Shown: piece after piece, positions 61,483 to 64,000 of the stretch
How the letters are laid out: the number at the start of each line of letters is the position of its first letter
How positions within the stretch are numbered: the first letter of the stretch is position 1
Origin: an uncultured Oscillospiraceae bacterium
GTDB taxonomy: Bacteria > Bacillota > Clostridia > Oscillospirales > Oscillospiraceae
Assembly: GCA_910588135.1 (NCBI GenBank)
Contig: CAJUOT010000004.1
Location: forward strand, 25,809-89,808
Direction of reading: 5' to 3'
DNA length: 64,000 nucleotides
Made by a program: the position numbers and the translations under genes
Notes under the pieces: generated by a model
What the model saw: the letters and a program-made list of their open reading frames with translations, nothing else
Told to the model about the DNA's origin: nothing
Database searches by the model: none

Positions 61483-61521
61483 AAAGGCCGCAAACGGTTC
61501 TCTCCGTTTGCGGCCTTTTTT
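61483..61521 (+). terminator. Terminator after rpmA
   Basis: AAAGGCCGCAAACGG / CCGTTTGCGGCCTTTTTT with a six-base loop. Confidence 0.95.
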
Positions 61522-61542
61522 ACGAAAAGGAGTAGATGGAAT

Positions 61543-61731
61543 ATGAGAAGAAATCTGCTGCAATCCCAGGGGGTTGTTTTTATCCTGTTCGGAATCCTCC
61601 TGGTGCTGGCCGGGGATTCGCTGGACGGTCTGTATGGCTGGGGTCTGGCGCTGATTTTTGATATTTTGGCGCTGCTTATGGGGATTATCGGAGTGGCGCT
61701 CAGCCTCTCCAAGGATCGGGGCGGCGAATAG
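61543..61731 (+). CDS. 62-residue two-helix membrane protein
   Basis: MRRNLLQSQGVVFILFGILL... has two membrane helices (about 10-25 and 33-53) with a DSLDGLYG turn and a charged tail KDRGGE. GGAG precedes the ATG. Not recognised. It is 19 bases before the flavodoxin gene and probably in the same transcript. Confidence 0.68.
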   Translation: MRRNLLQSQGVVFILFGILLVLAGDSLDGLYGWGLALIFDILALLMGIIGVALSLSKDRGGE

Positions 61732-61750
61732 GGACGGGAGGCAATGCGCT

Positions 61751-62188
61751 ATGAAAACAGCCATCGTATACCAATCCGTCCACCACGGGAACACGAAGAA
61801 GGTGGTGGACGCCATCGCCCGGGGCCATGACGTGGACCTCATCGACGCCGGGGCGCAAAGCCAGGCCGATCTGGGGCAGTATGACCTGATCGGGTTTGCC
61901 TCCGGCGTCTACGGCGGGCGCTTCCACCGCACGGTGCTGGACTTCGCCAGAAACAACCTGCCCCAGGGCAAGCGGGTGTTTTTCCTGTGCACCTACGGCG
62001 GGAGGCCCAATACGAAATCCATCGCGGCGGTGGTCAAAGAAAAGTCCGCCGTGATCGCCGGGGAGTTTGGCTGCAGGGGCTTCGACACCTTCGGACCCTT
62101 CAAGCTGGTGGGCGGCATCGCCAAGGGGCACCCGGACGAGGCCGATCTGGAGAACGCCCGGCGCTTCTTCGAGGGGCTGTGCCGGTAA
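61751..62188 (+). CDS. Flavodoxin-family protein
   Basis: 145 residues. The FMN phosphate loop is VYQSVHHGNTKKVVDAI, and further FMN-binding segments are FASGVYGGRFHRTV and LCTYGGRPNTKS. It is a small electron carrier or NAD(P)H-type flavodoxin. The ATG at 61751 starts exactly at the fold; ribosome site GGGAGGC. Between a small membrane gene and obgE. Confidence 0.9.
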   Translation: MKTAIVYQSVHHGNTKKVVDAIARGHDVDLIDAGAQSQADLGQYDLIGFASGVYGGRFHRTVLDFARNNLPQGKRVFFLCTYGGRPNTKSIAAVVKEKSAVIAGEFGCRGFDTFGPFKLVGGIAKGHPDEADLENARRFFEGLCR

Positions 62189-62213
62189 TTTCTCACGACA
62201 AAAGGAGGCCCTT

Positions 62214-63497
62214 ATGGCCAATCAATTCATCGACACCGCCCGGATCACCGTCCGGGCGGGGAACGGCGGCGGCGGCGCGGTGGCCTTCCACCGGGAGAAG
62301 TACGTCAACGCCGGGGGCCCCGACGGCGGGGACGGCGGCCGGGGCGGGGACATCATCCTGCGGGTGGACCCCCATATGTCCACCCTGATGGACTTCCGCT
62401 ACAAACGCAAATACGCGGCCGAGAACGGAAAGGACGGCCAGGGCAAGCGCTGCTCCGGCAAGGACGGGGCGGACCTGGTGATCCGGGTGCCCCGCGGCAC
62501 GGTGGTGCGGGACCTGGAAACCAAAGAAATCATCTGCGATATGTCCGGCGGGGCGGACTTCGTGCTGGCAAAGGGCGGCAACGGCGGCTGGGGCAACCAG
62601 CACTTCGCCACCCCCACCCGGCAGGTTCCCCGGTTTGCCAAGGCGGGCCTGCCGGGACAGGCCCGGGAGGTGCTGCTGGAGCTGAAGCTGCTGGCCGACG
62701 TGGGGCTGGTGGGCTTCCCCAACGTGGGCAAGTCCACCCTCCTGAGCGTGGTGACAAGGGCCCAGCCCAAAATCGCCAACTACCACTTCACCACCCTCTC
62801 CCCCAACCTGGGGGTGGTGGCGGTGGACGAAAACCAGTCCTTCGTGCTGGCCGACATCCCCGGCATCATCGAGGGGGCCGCCGACGGCGCGGGGCTGGGC
62901 CACGACTTCCTGCGCCATGTGGACCGGTGCCGGCTGCTCATCCACGTGGTGGACGTGTCCGGCAGCGAGGGGCGGGACCCGGCGGCCGATTTCGACGCCA
63001 TCTGCCAGGAGCTCCAGCGCTGGTCGCCGGAGCTGGCCTCCCGCCGAATGATCGTGGCGGCCAACAAGGTGGACATCATGGAGGACCGGTCGCTGCTGGA
63101 CAAGCTGCGCGCCCACGTGGAGGCCAGGGGCTGCCCCCTGTTCGAGCTGTCCGCCGCCGCCCACCAGGGGACAAGGGAGCTGATGTTCGCCGCCGCCCGG
63201 GAGCTGTCCGCCCTGCCGCCGGTGAGAGTGTACGAGCCCACCTACGTGGAGCGGCCCCCGGAGGTGGACACCTCGGAGGCGCTGGAGATCGAGCGGGCGG
63301 AGGACGGCGCGTGGCTGGTGGACGGGCCGTGGCTGCGCCAGCTCATGGCCAACGTGAACTTTGACGACTATGAGAGCCGCAACTGGTTTGAACGGAAGCT
63401 GCGGGACGCGGGGGTATACCAGCAGCTGGAGGACCGGGGCATCCGGGATGGGGACGCGGTGTGCCTGTACAATCTGGAATTTGAGTATCAACGTTAG
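62214..63497 (+). CDS. obgE: GTPase Obg
   Basis: 427 residues. The Gly-rich Obg fold (1-158; RAGNGGGGAVAFHREKYV) is followed by a G domain with G1 GFPNVGKST, G3 DIPGIIEG and G4 NKVD, and a C-terminal OCT domain. It acts in 50S assembly and stress signalling. AAAGGAGG precedes the ATG. Obg commonly follows rplU-rpmA, as here with two genes inserted. Confidence 0.97.
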   Translation: MANQFIDTARITVRAGNGGGGAVAFHREKYVNAGGPDGGDGGRGGDIILRVDPHMSTLMDFRYKRKYAAENGKDGQGKRCSGKDGADLVIRVPRGTVVRDLETKEIICDMSGGADFVLAKGGNGGWGNQHFATPTRQVPRFAKAGLPGQAREVLLELKLLADVGLVGFPNVGKSTLLSVVTRAQPKIANYHFTTLSPNLGVVAVDENQSFVLADIPGIIEGAADGAGLGHDFLRHVDRCRLLIHVVDVSGSEGRDPAADFDAICQELQRWSPELASRRMIVAANKVDIMEDRSLLDKLRAHVEARGCPLFELSAAAHQGTRELMFAAARELSALPPVRVYEPTYVERPPEVDTSEALEIERAEDGAWLVDGPWLRQLMANVNFDDYESRNWFERKLRDAGVYQQLEDRGIRDGDAVCLYNLEFEYQR

Positions 63498-63507
63498 GTC
63501 AAGGGCC

Positions 63508-63587
63508 TTCCTTTTTTCTTTGAAAAGAAAAAAGGAAGCGAAAAAAGAAACTTTAAAGGGCCTGTCCATACGGACAGGCCCTTTTTT
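63508..63587 (+). terminator. Double hairpin terminator after obgE
   Basis: First a 15 bp A/T-rich hairpin CTTCCTTTTTTCTTT / AAGAAAAAAGGAAG (63508-63540), then AAAGGGCCTGTCC / GGACAGGCCCTTT with TTTTTT (63556-63587). Confidence 0.88.
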
Positions 63588-63626
63588 AACCTTTTGGCAT
63601 ACTGATGGGATATGCCCAGCCTAGTA

Positions 63627-63896
63627 TTAGGTTCTTGGGATAGTTGACCCATGCGCCGTCCAAGTATGATAAGAATAAACGCCGTTTTCATAGGCAAAAA
63701 AGTCAAATGCTTCCTCATCCAGGAAAGGGTCATAGAATTTGACCAAAACATAGCGGGCGTTCTGCGGCGGCGTGTCAGGAGAGCGCCAGGGTATAATCGT
63801 GACCTCATCCATGCTCTGGATTCCTAAAATCTCCATCAGCTCCTGCTCCCGACTTGCGTCAAATAAAAGCTGTTCTGTGCCGTTCCATATCCGCAT
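63627..63896 (-). CDS. 89-residue hypothetical protein
   Basis: MRIWNGTEQLLFDASREQEL..., an acidic soluble protein with aromatic-rich FYDPFLDEEAFDFFAYENGV. A+T-rich compared with the neighbours. Upstream it has a promoter flanked by two 19 bp dyads, so it appears tightly regulated. No family recognised. It may be recently acquired. Confidence 0.7.
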   Translation of the reverse strand: MRIWNGTEQLLFDASREQELMEILGIQSMDEVTIIPWRSPDTPPQNARYVLVKFYDPFLDEEAFDFFAYENGVYSYHTWTAHGSTIPRT

Positions 63897-63913
63897 GACA
63901 ATTCCAGCCTTAA

Positions 63914-63985
63914 TGACATTTAGTGAATGTCAAATTTAATGTTAATATAGCATAAACTCTCTTTAATGACAACTACTAAATGTCA
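63914..63985 (-). promoter_or_regulatory. Promoter between two dyad operators
   Basis: Minus-strand -35 TTGTCA (63972-63967), 17 bp, -10 TATATT (63949-63944). TGACATTTAGTGAATGTCA (63914-63932) lies downstream of the -10. The related TGACAACTACTAAATGTCA (63967-63985), in opposite orientation, covers the -35. Confidence 0.7.
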
Positions 63986-64000
63986 AAGAGGGTGGGAATA

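Overview
This is a high-G+C Firmicutes chromosome segment carrying about 64 protein genes. The closest fit is a butyrate-forming gut member of the Oscillospiraceae (Flavonifractor/Pseudoflavonifractor/Oscillibacter-like); this is inferred from gene content and base composition, not from a search. Supporting signs are clostridial versions of MgsA, ThiT, YtrA and alpha2 GlyRS, thiolase next to a butyryl-CoA:acetate-type CoA-transferase, T-box and Mn/TPP riboswitch control, and a Prp-cleaved L27. The 5' gyrB-gyrA pair and a ParABS cluster with seven parS palindromes place the window near the replication origin. I saw no rRNA, tRNA, CRISPR array, phage or conventional IS element.

Layout. 1-6.4 kb (+): gyrB (5'-truncated), gyrA, rnhA, a DUF1508 protein, and a divergent pair of very small genes (ribbon-helix-helix plus an acidic partner). 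6.6-12.0 kb (-): an Asp-specific T-box reads into rdgB-like, hisS, two anchored hypotheticals and aspS. 12-16.5 kb (-): minD with an MgsA-like protein whose active site is altered, then serS, mscL and rsmG. 16.8-21.7 kb (-): parA-parB, noc and a YitT transporter among parS sites. 21.8-25.9 kb: xpt, tadA, an ECF sigma factor with a probable anti-sigma, and an AraC/GyrI-type regulator. 26-28.7 kb: butyrate genes. 29.4-32.3 kb: a P-type ATPase under a Mn2+ (yybP-ykoY) riboswitch. 32.5-39.7 kb: PpiC lipoprotein, mfd, pth, prs and an HD protein. 39.8-43.1 kb: a YtrA-regulated ABC exporter. 43-48.5 kb: HD and HAD hydrolases, TPP-riboswitch thiT and an M23 envelope peptidase. 48.5-55.5 kb (-): mutS, mreC, maf, a U32 peptidase and zapA. 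55.5-63.5 kb (+): a Gly T-box with an acyltransferase and glyS, an LtaS-like enzyme, rplU-prp-rpmA, flavodoxin and obgE.

The most unusual content is between genes. At least five families of short interspersed repeats (called A-E here) account for much of the non-coding sequence, and they sit at gene 3' ends to a striking degree. Family C copies start at or within a few bases of stop codons. Both family D copies and one family C copy appear to supply the stop codon of the gene they touch (mreC, pacL, zapA). At rnhA and aspS a family A copy lies between the intact gene and a second, diverged copy of that gene's own 3' end, as if insertion had replaced the gene tail and left the old one behind. 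Family B copies carry a 12-13 bp hairpin with a four-base loop whose arms change together from copy to copy. I know of no published name for families A-C, but I could not search.
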